Shown: positions 1-6,990, numbered from the stretch's first letter. The stretch is 8,097 nucleotides of DNA from Actinomycetota bacterium (GCA_009702525.1 WLHW01000055.1:1-8097); one strand, 5' to 3'. Program-made: numbers and translations. The notes: generated by a model from the letters alone, not told the origin.

Positions 1-756
1 AGTTTTGATTATGTTTACTCATCAATTAAGCGCGACGTACATTTAGCCTCAATGTCAGGTGGAACCGACATCTGTGGCTGTTTTCTAGCCGGAGTTCCTA
101 ATAAGCCTGTACATCGTGGTGAGCTACAAGGTCCGTGCTTAGGCATGGCGACAGATGTTTATAACGCATCTGGAAAGCCCGCTGATCTAGATGAAAAAGG
201 TGAACTAGTTTGTACAGTTCCATTTCCATCCAAGCCCATTGGGTTTTGGGGAGATGTAAATAATGAAAAGTATTCTGCAGCCTATTTTGAAGGTTTTCCC
301 GGAGTGTGGACTCATGGTGATTTCGCTTCAAAATCTTCGACAGGCGGATTTACTTTATATGGACGTAGTGATGCAACATTAAATTCAAAAGGTGTACGAA
401 TTGGTACAGCCGAAATTTACCGCGTAGTTGAAACTTTTCCAGAAGTTTTAGAAGCAATGGCTGTTTCCCAAGACTGGGAAGGTGACACTCGTGTAGTTTT
501 ATTCGTCGTTGTTAAACCTGGTGCAATATTTACAGATGAGAATCAAAAAGCGATAAAATTAGCGCTTCGTACACAGGCAAGTCCACGACATGTTCCTGAT
601 TTGATTCTTGTTGCTCCTGCCTTACCGCGGACTAAGTCCAATAAATTAGTAGAGCTTGCAGTTACTGATGTCCTTAATGGCCGTGAAGTACGTAACCGCG
701 ATGCATTGGCCAACCCAGAAGCACTAGATTGGTTCGCTTCTATAGGTACCTTATAA
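1..756 (+). CDS. aacS: Acetoacetyl-CoA synthetase, C-terminal part (5' end outside window)
   Basis: This adenylate-forming (ANL superfamily) enzyme activates acetoacetate with ATP and CoA in the cytosol. The frame is open from base 1, so the 251 visible residues are the C-terminal part of a protein that in this family is about 650 residues; the ATG at 52 is internal. Visible marks are SGGTDICGCF, typical of AacS rather than acetyl- or propionyl-CoA synthetase, then GELVCTVPFPSKPIGFW, the ATP-binding WTHGDFA and YGRSDATLNSKGVRIGTAEIY. The C-terminal lid has PRTKSNKLVE, whose lysine (codon 643-645) is the presumed catalytic one, and the tail RDALANPEALDWF is also AacS-like. The lid motif reads SNK where SGK is usual, a mild change. 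The gene precedes prpB by 103 bases on the same strand. A linked role in short-chain acyl-CoA metabolism is inference. Propionyl-CoA synthetase is less likely because of the AacS-specific motifs. Confidence 0.9.
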   Translation, partial: SFDYVYSSIKRDVHLASMSGGTDICGCFLAGVPNKPVHRGELQGPCLGMATDVYNASGKPADLDEKGELVCTVPFPSKPIGFWGDVNNEKYSAAYFEGFPGVWTHGDFASKSSTGGFTLYGRSDATLNSKGVRIGTAEIYRVVETFPEVLEAMAVSQDWEGDTRVVLFVVVKPGAIFTDENQKAIKLALRTQASPRHVPDLILVAPALPRTKSNKLVELAVTDVLNGREVRNRDALANPEALDWFASIGTL

Positions 757-816
757 ACAAGAGTCTGGGGCTGAATTGAATTCACGCAAGAGCGAGAATA
801 AATAACCTCATTTGTA

Positions 817-839
817 GGGGGAAAATGCTATTTTTCGCC
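817..839 (+). promoter_or_regulatory. Stem-loop in prpB leader
   Basis: Bases 817-826 (GGGGGAAAAT) can pair with 830-839 (ATTTTTCGCC) across a three-base loop GCT. This gives eight Watson-Crick pairs, one G-U wobble (821/835) and one G-G mismatch (819/837). The 5' arm contains the G-rich stretch and most of the ATG of a 10-codon ORF, so folding would hide that ribosome binding site. No U-run follows the stem, so it is not an obvious intrinsic terminator. It could equally act as a DNA operator palindrome. Function is inferred only. Confidence 0.35.
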
Positions 840-857
840 AAAATAGATAGGCTTTAA
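825..857 (+). other. Possible 10-codon leader ORF before prpB
   Basis: An ATG preceded closely by AGGGGG opens a reading frame encoding MLFFAKIDRL and stops with TAA two bases before the prpB GTG. The Shine-Dalgarno-like run is only three bases from the ATG, which is short. prpB itself has only a weak TAGG (848-851) eight bases upstream, so translational coupling from this ORF is conceivable. Such a short ORF can arise by chance, and the evidence is position only. Confidence 0.25.
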
Positions 858-859
858 AG

Positions 860-1744
860 GTGAGTCAGACCAGTGCCGGGAAGCGATTTAAGGCTGCATT
901 ACTAGCTGAGTCTCCCCTACAAGTAATTGGTGCAATTAATGCAAACCATGCACTGTTAGCCAAGCGTGCAGGCTATAAAGCGATCTATCTTTCAGGTGGT
1001 GGTGTTGCAGCAGGTTCGTTAGGTGTGCCAGATTTAGGTATAACCACTCTTGACGATGTTTTGACCGATGTTCGGCGTATAACAAATATCTGTGACCTGC
1101 CCTTACTTGTCGACTGCGATACTGGTTTTGGTCCTTCGGCATTTAATATTGGTCGCACGATTAAAGATTTAATTAAGGCAGGTGCAGCTGCTACTCACAT
1201 CGAAGATCAAGTCGGTGCTAAACGTTGCGGGCATCGTCCTAATAAGGAGATTGTTTCAACTTCAGAGATGGTAGATCGAATCAAGGCAGCTGTAGATGCA
1301 CGTACTGATGATGACTTTGGCATAATGGCACGCACTGATTCACTTGCAAATGAAGGATTAGATACTGCCCTTGATCGAGTACGGGCATATGTAGCCGCAG
1401 GGGCTGACTATATTTTTCCTGAAGCTGTCAATGATTTAGAAACTTACAAAAAGTTTGCTGCCGCGGCAGGGGTTCCAATTTTGGCAAATATCACTGAGTT
1501 TGGAATGACCCCCTTATTTACAACAGATGAGTTAAAGAGTGCTGATGTCGCGATCGCTTTATATCCGCTATCGGCATTTAGAGCGATGAATAAGGCGGCA
1601 GAGAATGTTTATGAGTCGATCCGTCGCGATGGAACTCAAAAAAATGTGATTGACCAGATGCAGACTCGTGAAGAGCTCTATCAGCGTATTAACTATTATG
1701 AATATGAGAACGCTTTAGATAAATTTCTCGATTCTAAGGGTTAA
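860..1744 (+). CDS. prpB: 2-Methylisocitrate lyase
   Basis: It cleaves (2R,3S)-2-methylisocitrate to pyruvate and succinate, the last step of the methylcitrate cycle, in the cytosol. The 294 residues form one isocitrate lyase/PEP mutase barrel, about the length of E. coli PrpB (296). Residues visible: D58, D85 and D87 (DCD, Mg site), E115 (HIEDQ), the signature KRCGH at 121-125 with catalytic C123, R158 (ARTD), E188 and the NITEFGMTP segment near 210-218. KRCGH separates it from true isocitrate lyase (KKCGH). The start is GTG at 860: the frame is closed by a TAG at 848-850, and this start aligns the N-terminus residue for residue with E. coli PrpB. Only a weak ribosome site (TAGG, 848-851) precedes it. 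prpC begins three bases after the stop, so the two are clearly co-transcribed. Confidence 0.96.
   Translation: MSQTSAGKRFKAALLAESPLQVIGAINANHALLAKRAGYKAIYLSGGGVAAGSLGVPDLGITTLDDVLTDVRRITNICDLPLLVDCDTGFGPSAFNIGRTIKDLIKAGAAATHIEDQVGAKRCGHRPNKEIVSTSEMVDRIKAAVDARTDDDFGIMARTDSLANEGLDTALDRVRAYVAAGADYIFPEAVNDLETYKKFAAAAGVPILANITEFGMTPLFTTDELKSADVAIALYPLSAFRAMNKAAENVYESIRRDGTQKNVIDQMQTREELYQRINYYEYENALDKFLDSKG
1736..1740 (+). promoter_or_regulatory. Ribosome binding site of prpC inside the end of prpB
   Basis: AAGGG lies seven bases before the GTG at 1748 and overlaps the last codons of prpB. It supports the GTG start of prpC and suggests translational coupling of the two genes. Confidence 0.7.
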
Positions 1745-1747
1745 ATT

Positions 1748-2884
1748 GTGGCAGAGTTTAGAACCAAGAAGTCAGTCGCACTCTCTGGAGTTATAGCTGG
1801 AAATACTTCGCTCTCCTATGTTGGTCAGAGTGGTGATGATTTGCACTACCGTGGCTATAACATCAAGGATTTAGTTGCATCTGCCAACTTTGAAGAGATT
1901 GCATTCTTATTAATCCATGGCTCTCTACCCTCGCAATCCCAACTCAACGAATATCAAAGTAAGTTAGCCCAGCACCGAGACCTACCGATTGAGGTCAAGA
2001 AAGCCCTTGAAATTCTTCCCGCAACGGCTCATCCAATGGATGTAATGCGCACTGGCGTTTCAGTGCTGGGTGCATGTCAACCTGAGACTGAACTTAGTAA
2101 CGCAGAACATGCCCGTGAACTTGCCGATCAATTAATGGCCCAACTTCCATCGATGCTTTTATATTGGTTTCACTTTAGCCACACTGGAAAGCGAGTTGAA
2201 CTCAATACAGATGATTCTTCCGTCGCATCACATTTTCTACATGTTCTTCATGGGCACAAACCCTCAGCCCTTTGGGAAAAAGCAATGCAGGTTTCACTCA
2301 TTCTTTATGCTGAACATGAATTTAATGCATCAACATTTACCGCCCGCGTAATTGCAGGTACTGGTTCTGACATGTACTCGGCTATTACAGGTGCAATCGG
2401 AGCCTTGCGTGGCCCTAAGCATGGCGGTGCAAATGAAGTTGCCTTAGAAATCCAAGAGCGTTATTCATCACCCGATCAAGCTGAAGCCGATATTCGTGCC
2501 CGCATCGAAAAGAAAGAAGTGGTGATTGGCTTTGGTCATCCGGTCTATACCGTTTCCGACCCACGTAACGTAATTATTAAGTCTCTGGCTCTAGAACTAT
2601 CACAAGCTGCCGGGGATACTCACTTATACGATGTCGCAGAGCGAATTGAATCGGTGATGGCAGATGCTAAGAAAATGTTCCCTAACTTAGATTGGTTCTC
2701 AGCGGTTGCTTATAATCAAATGAAGATTCCAACTAGTTTTTTTACACCGATATTTGTTATGGCTAGGGTCTCTGGATGGGCCGCCCACATCATTGAACAG
2801 CGCGCTGATAACACTATAATTCGTCCTGGTGCTAACTACACTGGCCCTGAAGACCTCGTGTATCTTCCAATTGATCAACGTTAA
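1748..2884 (+). CDS. prpC: 2-Methylcitrate synthase
   Basis: It condenses propionyl-CoA with oxaloacetate to 2-methylcitrate, the entry step of the cycle, in the cytosol. The 378 residues cover the whole citrate synthase fold and are close to E. coli PrpC (389). The catalytic triad is visible: H225 in KHGGANE, H264 in GFGHPVY and D315 in PNLDWFSA. Other marks are AEHEFNAST (188-196), WFHFSHTGKRVE (140-151) and the C-terminal IIRPGANYTGPE. GFGHPVYTVSDPRN and the short form without an N-terminal extension are typical of methylcitrate synthases rather than the hexameric housekeeping citrate synthase. Activity with acetyl-CoA is common in the family and cannot be excluded. It starts at GTG with AAGGG seven bases upstream, three bases after prpB. 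Confidence 0.94.
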   Translation: MAEFRTKKSVALSGVIAGNTSLSYVGQSGDDLHYRGYNIKDLVASANFEEIAFLLIHGSLPSQSQLNEYQSKLAQHRDLPIEVKKALEILPATAHPMDVMRTGVSVLGACQPETELSNAEHARELADQLMAQLPSMLLYWFHFSHTGKRVELNTDDSSVASHFLHVLHGHKPSALWEKAMQVSLILYAEHEFNASTFTARVIAGTGSDMYSAITGAIGALRGPKHGGANEVALEIQERYSSPDQAEADIRARIEKKEVVIGFGHPVYTVSDPRNVIIKSLALELSQAAGDTHLYDVAERIESVMADAKKMFPNLDWFSAVAYNQMKIPTSFFTPIFVMARVSGWAAHIIEQRADNTIIRPGANYTGPEDLVYLPIDQR

Positions 2885-2910
2885 AGTCCCTTAAAGAGAA
2901 GAAGGTACGT

Positions 2911-4353
2911 ATGTCTAGCGCCATAAGTAAATCAGATCAGCCTTTTGATCAAGAGATAGTTGACATCGTCGATTATGTTTTGAACTTTACGGTCGAGTCA
3001 CCTCTAGCTTATGAAACTGCGTGGAACTGTTTGCTCGACACGATTGGCTGTGGCTTAGAAGCCCTTGAATACCCCGCCTGCACCAAGCTACTTGGGCCGC
3101 TTGTGGAGGGCATAACGTTTAATAATGGCGTCCGCGTTCCAGGTACCAACTACGAATTAGATCCTGTGCAAGGTGCTTTCAATATAGGCACAGCAATTCG
3201 CTGGTTAGATTTTAATGACACATGGTTAGCTGCTGAGTGGGGTCATCCATCAGATAATTTAGGGGCCATTCTTGCAACTGCTGATTGGCTAACGCGAACT
3301 GGAGTGATGAGTTTCACCGTCAAAGATGTATTGACTGCCATGATTAAAGCCCATGAAATTCAAGGATGTTTAGCTTTAGAGAACTCGTTTAATAAAGTTG
3401 GTCTTGATCATGTTGTTTTAGTTAAGGTCGCATCAACTGCAGTTGTTTCACAGATGATGGGACTTACCCGAGAAGAAACTTTGAATGCCGTTTCATTAGC
3501 TTGGGTAGATGGCCAATCACTTCGCACATACCGCCACTTTCCAAATGCTGGTTCACGTAAATCATGGGCAGCCGGTGATGCTACTTCTCGCGCTGTACGA
3601 CTTGCCTTAATCGCAAAGGCAGGAGAAATGGGCTACCCATCGGCACTCAGCGCTAAAACGTGGGGATTCTACGATGTGTCATTCAAAGGCCAGACATTTA
3701 AATTTCAACGCCCATATGGATCCTACGTCATGGAAAACATTCTCTTTAAAATCTCTTTCCCCGCAGAGTTCCATTCACAAACCGCAGTTGAAGCGGCAAT
3801 GACTCTTCAGTCGAAAATGCTTGATGCTGGTAAAAGCTCTGACGACATCAAGAAGGTAACGATTCGTACTCACGAGGCCTGTATTCGCATTATTGATAAG
3901 AAAGGTCCGCTCAATAATCCTGCCGACCGTGATCACTGTATTCAATATATGGTGGCCGTGCCGCTTATTTATGGCCGATTAACTGCTCGCGACTATGAAG
4001 ACGACATTGCTGCAGATCCACGAATAGATGCGCTTCGCGAGAAAATCATCTGTACAGAAGACTCCTCTTATACCGCCGATTATCACGACCCATCAAAGCG
4101 ATCTATCGCCAATGCCATCACCATTGAATTTAATGATGGAAGCACTAGTGGCGAAGAGGCGGTTGAGTATCCAATTGGCCACGCCCGCCGCCGTAATGAA
4201 GGCATTCCGCTGCTGGTCAAAAAGTTCCGCACCAATCTTGCTCGCATCTTTGATGCACCCACCCAAGATGCAATATGTGCTGTTGCCTTAGATTACACAA
4301 CTCTTTCTGATACTCCAGTAGATAAGTTTATGAACTTACTAGTGAAGAAATAG
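2911..4353 (+). CDS. prpD: 2-Methylcitrate dehydratase
   Basis: It dehydrates 2-methylcitrate to 2-methyl-cis-aconitate and needs no iron-sulphur cluster, unlike the alternative AcnD/PrpF route, which is absent here. The 480 residues match the full MmgE/PrpD fold (E. coli PrpD is 483). Conserved blocks include NDTWLAAEWGHPSDN (about 102-116), LENSFNKVGLDHV (156-168), SWAAGDATSRAVRLA (218-232), FPAEFHSQTAVEAAM (283-297), RTHEACIRIIDKKGPLNNPA (319-338) and PIGHARRR (421-428). These blocks are strikingly close to the E. coli protein as I remember it. The ATG at 2911 is preceded by GAAGG at 2901-2905 with five bases of spacing. It lies 26 bases after prpC and 4 bases before the amidohydrolase, in the middle of the operon. 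The following hydration to methylisocitrate is presumably done by a housekeeping aconitase elsewhere. Confidence 0.96.
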   Translation: MSSAISKSDQPFDQEIVDIVDYVLNFTVESPLAYETAWNCLLDTIGCGLEALEYPACTKLLGPLVEGITFNNGVRVPGTNYELDPVQGAFNIGTAIRWLDFNDTWLAAEWGHPSDNLGAILATADWLTRTGVMSFTVKDVLTAMIKAHEIQGCLALENSFNKVGLDHVVLVKVASTAVVSQMMGLTREETLNAVSLAWVDGQSLRTYRHFPNAGSRKSWAAGDATSRAVRLALIAKAGEMGYPSALSAKTWGFYDVSFKGQTFKFQRPYGSYVMENILFKISFPAEFHSQTAVEAAMTLQSKMLDAGKSSDDIKKVTIRTHEACIRIIDKKGPLNNPADRDHCIQYMVAVPLIYGRLTARDYEDDIAADPRIDALREKIICTEDSSYTADYHDPSKRSIANAITIEFNDGSTSGEEAVEYPIGHARRRNEGIPLLVKKFRTNLARIFDAPTQDAICAVALDYTTLSDTPVDKFMNLLVKK

Positions 4354-4357
4354 TTTT

Positions 4358-5953
4358 ATGCAACGTCTATTTAAAGCTGCAACTTTCTGGAGTCCTGGCT
4401 CTGGACCTACTTCTGCACTAATAGTGAACGATGGAATTATTACAGCTATTGGACAAACCGCTTTAGATAGCACTTGTGATGAGATTATAGATTTAGGTGA
4501 TGCATTCGTAATGCCTGCCTTTGCCGATGGACATGCTCATCCGCTTTTTGCCGGTCGCGAAATGATGGGACCACAAGTCAATAACCTTCAGAGTGTAAAT
4601 GACATTCTCGCTGAAGTTTCTAAATATGCCTTGGGCAATCCAGATGTACCGTGGATTATTGGCGGAGCATATGAAGCTGCGATTATCGAACAAGGTGACT
4701 TTGACGCACATTGGCTAGATTCGGTTGTCAATGATCGACCAGTAGTGCTACATGCAGTTGATCATCACACAATTTGGGTTAACTCTAAAGCTTTAGAGAT
4801 TGCCGGAATCCATTCAGGCACAGAAAATCCTTCTGGCGGAACTATCGCACGGAGAGAAAATGGTGAACCCAAAGGAACTCTGCGCGAACCAGCGGCGATT
4901 GATTTAATTCTTCAACATGCACCCGTCCTTACGATGGCGCAAGAAGTTCATGCATTGACACTTGCCTGTAAAGCTTTAAATGAAGTAGGTGTAACAACGG
5001 CTGTAGATGCCTGGGTCGAAGATGGAATGGCCGAGGTCTACATATCTGCTGCTCAAACCGGGCAGCTCTGCGTAGATATGAATCTCTGCTTTTTAGCCGA
5101 ACCCAATAAGTGGAAAAATAATGTTCCTTACTTTAATCGCCTGAGAGCAGAGATTGACGCTCTACCTCATCCACAAAACTTACGTGCTTCAACAATTAAA
5201 TTCATCTCCGATGGAGCCTTATCTGCAGGCACGGCAGCGTTGATGGAGCCTTACATCGATCAGCCAGAAAGCACTGGGCTAATGATTTGGTCCTCCGATG
5301 AGTTACTCGATGCACTGGTGGTATTTGACGAGCTGAATTTTCAGGTACACATACATGCAATTGGCGATGCAGCAGTTCGCCAAGCACTCGATGCTATTGA
5401 AGCGATGATACGTATCAATCCCCCGCGTGATCGACGCCCAGTAATTGCACATGCCCAATTAATTCATCCCGATGACATTGCTCGCTTCGCCCGTCTAGGA
5501 ATAATTGCAAACTATCAGCCACTGTGGACTTACTTAGATCCGATGAATAAGCAGCTTATTCTTCCACGCTTGGGTGTAGAGCGAAATAACCGTCAATATC
5601 AACTTCAAACAATGGTTGAAGCTGGCGCACTTATTAGTTTTGGGAGTGATTGGCCAGTAACTAGCCACATCCCACTTCATGCTTTAGCAGTTCCAGTTCA
5701 TCGACAAGATATCAATCACAAACCGGCAGAAGGCTGGAGTAAGCAAGAAGCTATTACTATTGAAGATTCAATGCGTTTTTATACTTCAAACGTTGCATAT
5801 CAACTCTATAGAGAGCATGAGATAGGAAAGCTCGAGGTTGGAATGCTTGCCGACTTTGTTGTGCTGGATCAAAGCCCATTAGAAGTAAATCCACATGAAG
5901 TAAGGGAGATTAAGATTATTAATCTTTATAAAAATGGAGAAAAGATTAAGTAA
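4358..5953 (+). CDS. YtcJ-like metal-dependent amidohydrolase (Amidohydro_3)
   Basis: This 531-residue protein belongs to the amidohydrolase superfamily, YtcJ/AepA branch; members hydrolyse amide or related bonds using one or two divalent metals. Order of motifs: the small beta domain with DGIITAIG near 25-32, the first metal site DGHAHP with H59 and H61, a possible metal-bridging lysine K281 in IKFISDGA, H333 in HIHAIGD, H365 in VIAHAQ, and D431 in SFGSDWP. It ends with the usual LEVGMLADFVVLD segment. All expected metal ligands seem present, so it is probably active. No signal peptide is seen, hence likely cytosolic. The start four bases after the prpD stop has only a weak GAAGAAA site but gives the family's normal N-terminus. 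The substrate is unknown; being last in the methylcitrate operon hints at a nitrogenous compound whose carbon enters through propionyl-CoA, which is inference. Its last 8 bases overlap the convergent arsC. Confidence 0.87.
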   Translation: MQRLFKAATFWSPGSGPTSALIVNDGIITAIGQTALDSTCDEIIDLGDAFVMPAFADGHAHPLFAGREMMGPQVNNLQSVNDILAEVSKYALGNPDVPWIIGGAYEAAIIEQGDFDAHWLDSVVNDRPVVLHAVDHHTIWVNSKALEIAGIHSGTENPSGGTIARRENGEPKGTLREPAAIDLILQHAPVLTMAQEVHALTLACKALNEVGVTTAVDAWVEDGMAEVYISAAQTGQLCVDMNLCFLAEPNKWKNNVPYFNRLRAEIDALPHPQNLRASTIKFISDGALSAGTAALMEPYIDQPESTGLMIWSSDELLDALVVFDELNFQVHIHAIGDAAVRQALDAIEAMIRINPPRDRRPVIAHAQLIHPDDIARFARLGIIANYQPLWTYLDPMNKQLILPRLGVERNNRQYQLQTMVEAGALISFGSDWPVTSHIPLHALAVPVHRQDINHKPAEGWSKQEAITIEDSMRFYTSNVAYQLYREHEIGKLEVGMLADFVVLDQSPLEVNPHEVREIKIINLYKNGEKIK

Positions 5954-6347
5954 GCAGTTCGGAAAGTAAGACTTCTACGCGGCGCTTAATCTCATCACGA
6001 ATTACTCGTACAGATTCAATACCTTGACCTGCTGGATCTTCCAAGACCCAATCTTCATATCGCTTACCTGGGTAAAACGGACATGCATCACCGCAGCCCA
6101 TTGTGACAACTGCATCCGATGCTTGAACAGCTTCGGAAGTTAATATCTTCGGAACATTATTGGCAATGTCGATACCAACTTCGGCCATTGCTTGAATTGC
6201 AATTAGGTTAATTGATTCTTTTGGTGCAGAGCCGGCAGATAAAACATCTACTGCGCCACCCGATAAATGAGTCATAAAGCCGGCCGCCATTTGAGAGCGA
6301 CCGGCATTATGAACACAAACAAATAGAACGGAGGGTTTAGCGCTCAC
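5946..6347 (-). CDS. arsC: Arsenate reductase, low-molecular-weight phosphatase fold
   Basis: It reduces arsenate to arsenite in the cytosol. The 133 residues form a complete LMW protein tyrosine phosphatase/ArsC domain. Visible are the P-loop CVHNAGRS with C11 and R17 (CX5R), the cysteines C85 and C89 in MGCGDACPFYPGKRYEDW, and the DP pair D104-P105 with the general acid. The GCGDACP and YEDW pattern resembles actinobacterial arsenate reductases that work with mycothiol and mycoredoxin, although a thioredoxin-type relay through C85/C89 is possible. A true tyrosine phosphatase is less likely given the second cysteine motif and the neighbouring channel. The start is GTG at 6347, with AAAGGA seven bases upstream inside the channel gene. 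The two genes overlap by 11 bases, so translation is probably coupled. The 3' end overlaps the convergent amidohydrolase gene by 8 bases. Confidence 0.93.
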   Translation of the reverse strand: MSAKPSVLFVCVHNAGRSQMAAGFMTHLSGGAVDVLSAGSAPKESINLIAIQAMAEVGIDIANNVPKILTSEAVQASDAVVTMGCGDACPFYPGKRYEDWVLEDPAGQGIESVRVIRDEIKRRVEVLLSELLT

Positions 6348-6990
6348 TGCTCAATCCTTTGGCTATGCCAAGTCCAATTAGTGCACCGATGAGTTCGGCG
6401 ATAACAAAGCCTGGTACCGATGACAACTCGATACCCGTGAAAGTATCACTGAAAGCGCGCGCAAAGGTTACGGCAGGGTTAGCAAAAGTTGTCGAGGAGG
6501 TGAAGAAATACGCCGACCCGATCCAACCGGCAACGGCCAGCGGGACATAGCGACCCTCATTTTGCTTGCTCACCATTTGAATCACGAGGATTAAGCCGGC
6601 GGTTGCAACAACTTCACTGAGTAAGAGATTTGAACTTGTCTTAGCGTGAGTGGACGACCCGATGGCAGGAAGCTTGAACATAACGTTAGCGATAATGACT
6701 CCCACTATGCCACCAACAACTTGGGTAAGAATGTAATTAAGAGCCGTGACTGCTGAAATACTCTTATTAATTAATGCAACGACCGTTACTGCAGGGTTAA
6801 AGTGTGCGCCACTGATTGGCCCTAACATTTGAATCAAGACTGCTAGAATCAAAAATGTAGCAAAGGCAACGATGAACAGTTGCATTCCTACATCCTGAGT
6901 TAAGTTAGTTGCCATGATTCCAGAACCCACAATTGCCATCGCCAATATGGCTGTACCAACTAGTTCGGCTAAGAAAGTACGTAGTTTCAT
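6337..6990 (-). CDS. MIP-family aquaglyceroporin, probable arsenite channel
   Basis: A 217-residue integral membrane channel of the aquaporin family with about six membrane helices (roughly 5-27, 36-56, 83-104, 121-139, 149-165, 188-212) and two re-entrant NPA boxes, HFNPAVT (N65-P66-A67) and FANPAVT (N171-P172-A173). The residue directly after the second NPA, normally the selectivity-filter arginine, is V174. As I recall, the arsenic-linked channel AqpS of Sinorhizobium also lacks that arginine. With arsC directly downstream and overlapping, the likely role is downhill exit of arsenite made by ArsC; this is inferred from context. The ATG at 6990 follows the FKBP stop with no gap, and only a weak GGTG precedes it. 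Glycerol or water transport is the alternative. The name aqpS would be reasonable but is not assigned. Confidence 0.88.
   Translation of the reverse strand: MKLRTFLAELVGTAILAMAIVGSGIMATNLTQDVGMQLFIVAFATFLILAVLIQMLGPISGAHFNPAVTVVALINKSISAVTALNYILTQVVGGIVGVIIANVMFKLPAIGSSTHAKTSSNLLLSEVVATAGLILVIQMVSKQNEGRYVPLAVAGWIGSAYFFTSSTTFANPAVTFARAFSDTFTGIELSSVPGFVIAELIGALIGLGIAKGLSSER
6355..6360 (-). promoter_or_regulatory. Ribosome binding site of arsC inside the channel gene
   Basis: On the minus strand AAAGGA is followed by seven bases and then the GTG of arsC at 6347. It fixes the arsC start and shows that the 11-base overlap with the upstream channel gene is real, not an artefact of choosing a start. 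Confidence 0.75.

Larger units (their letters stand above)
757..859 (+). promoter_or_regulatory. Intergenic leader upstream of prpB with candidate promoter
   Basis: This is the only sizeable non-coding gap in the window. A candidate -35 TTGAAT lies at 776-781 and, after 17 bases, a candidate -10 TAAATA at 799-804, which would start transcription near 811. The match is fair for a housekeeping sigma factor but unproven. Downstream are a stem-loop (817-839) and a 10-codon ORF (825-857), described separately. TTTTCGCCAAAA at 832-843 is palindromic in 10 of 12 positions and could be an operator half-covered by the hairpin. No clear terminator for the upstream aacS is visible, so read-through from aacS into prpB remains possible. 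Confidence 0.4.

Noticed and set aside
52..54. ATG as the start of a short 234-residue AMP-binding protein.
   Set aside because: The frame is open back to base 1, and the preceding 17 codons continue the AacS alignment, so this ATG is internal.
98..331. 77-codon minus-strand frame opposite aacS.
   Set aside because: It lies opposite well-conserved AacS motifs and its composition (many His, Leu, Gln) is typical of antisense shadows.
4028..4291. 87-codon plus-strand frame inside prpD.
   Set aside because: It is entirely within prpD in another frame, and its translation shows no recognisable domain; it is a shadow of the conserved prpD coding sequence.
5907..5926. A/T-rich inverted repeat AGATTA...TAATCT near the end of the amidohydrolase gene, as a possible terminator.
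   Set aside because: The stem is only six to seven A/T-rich pairs, lies inside coding sequence, and no clean U-run follows on either strand.
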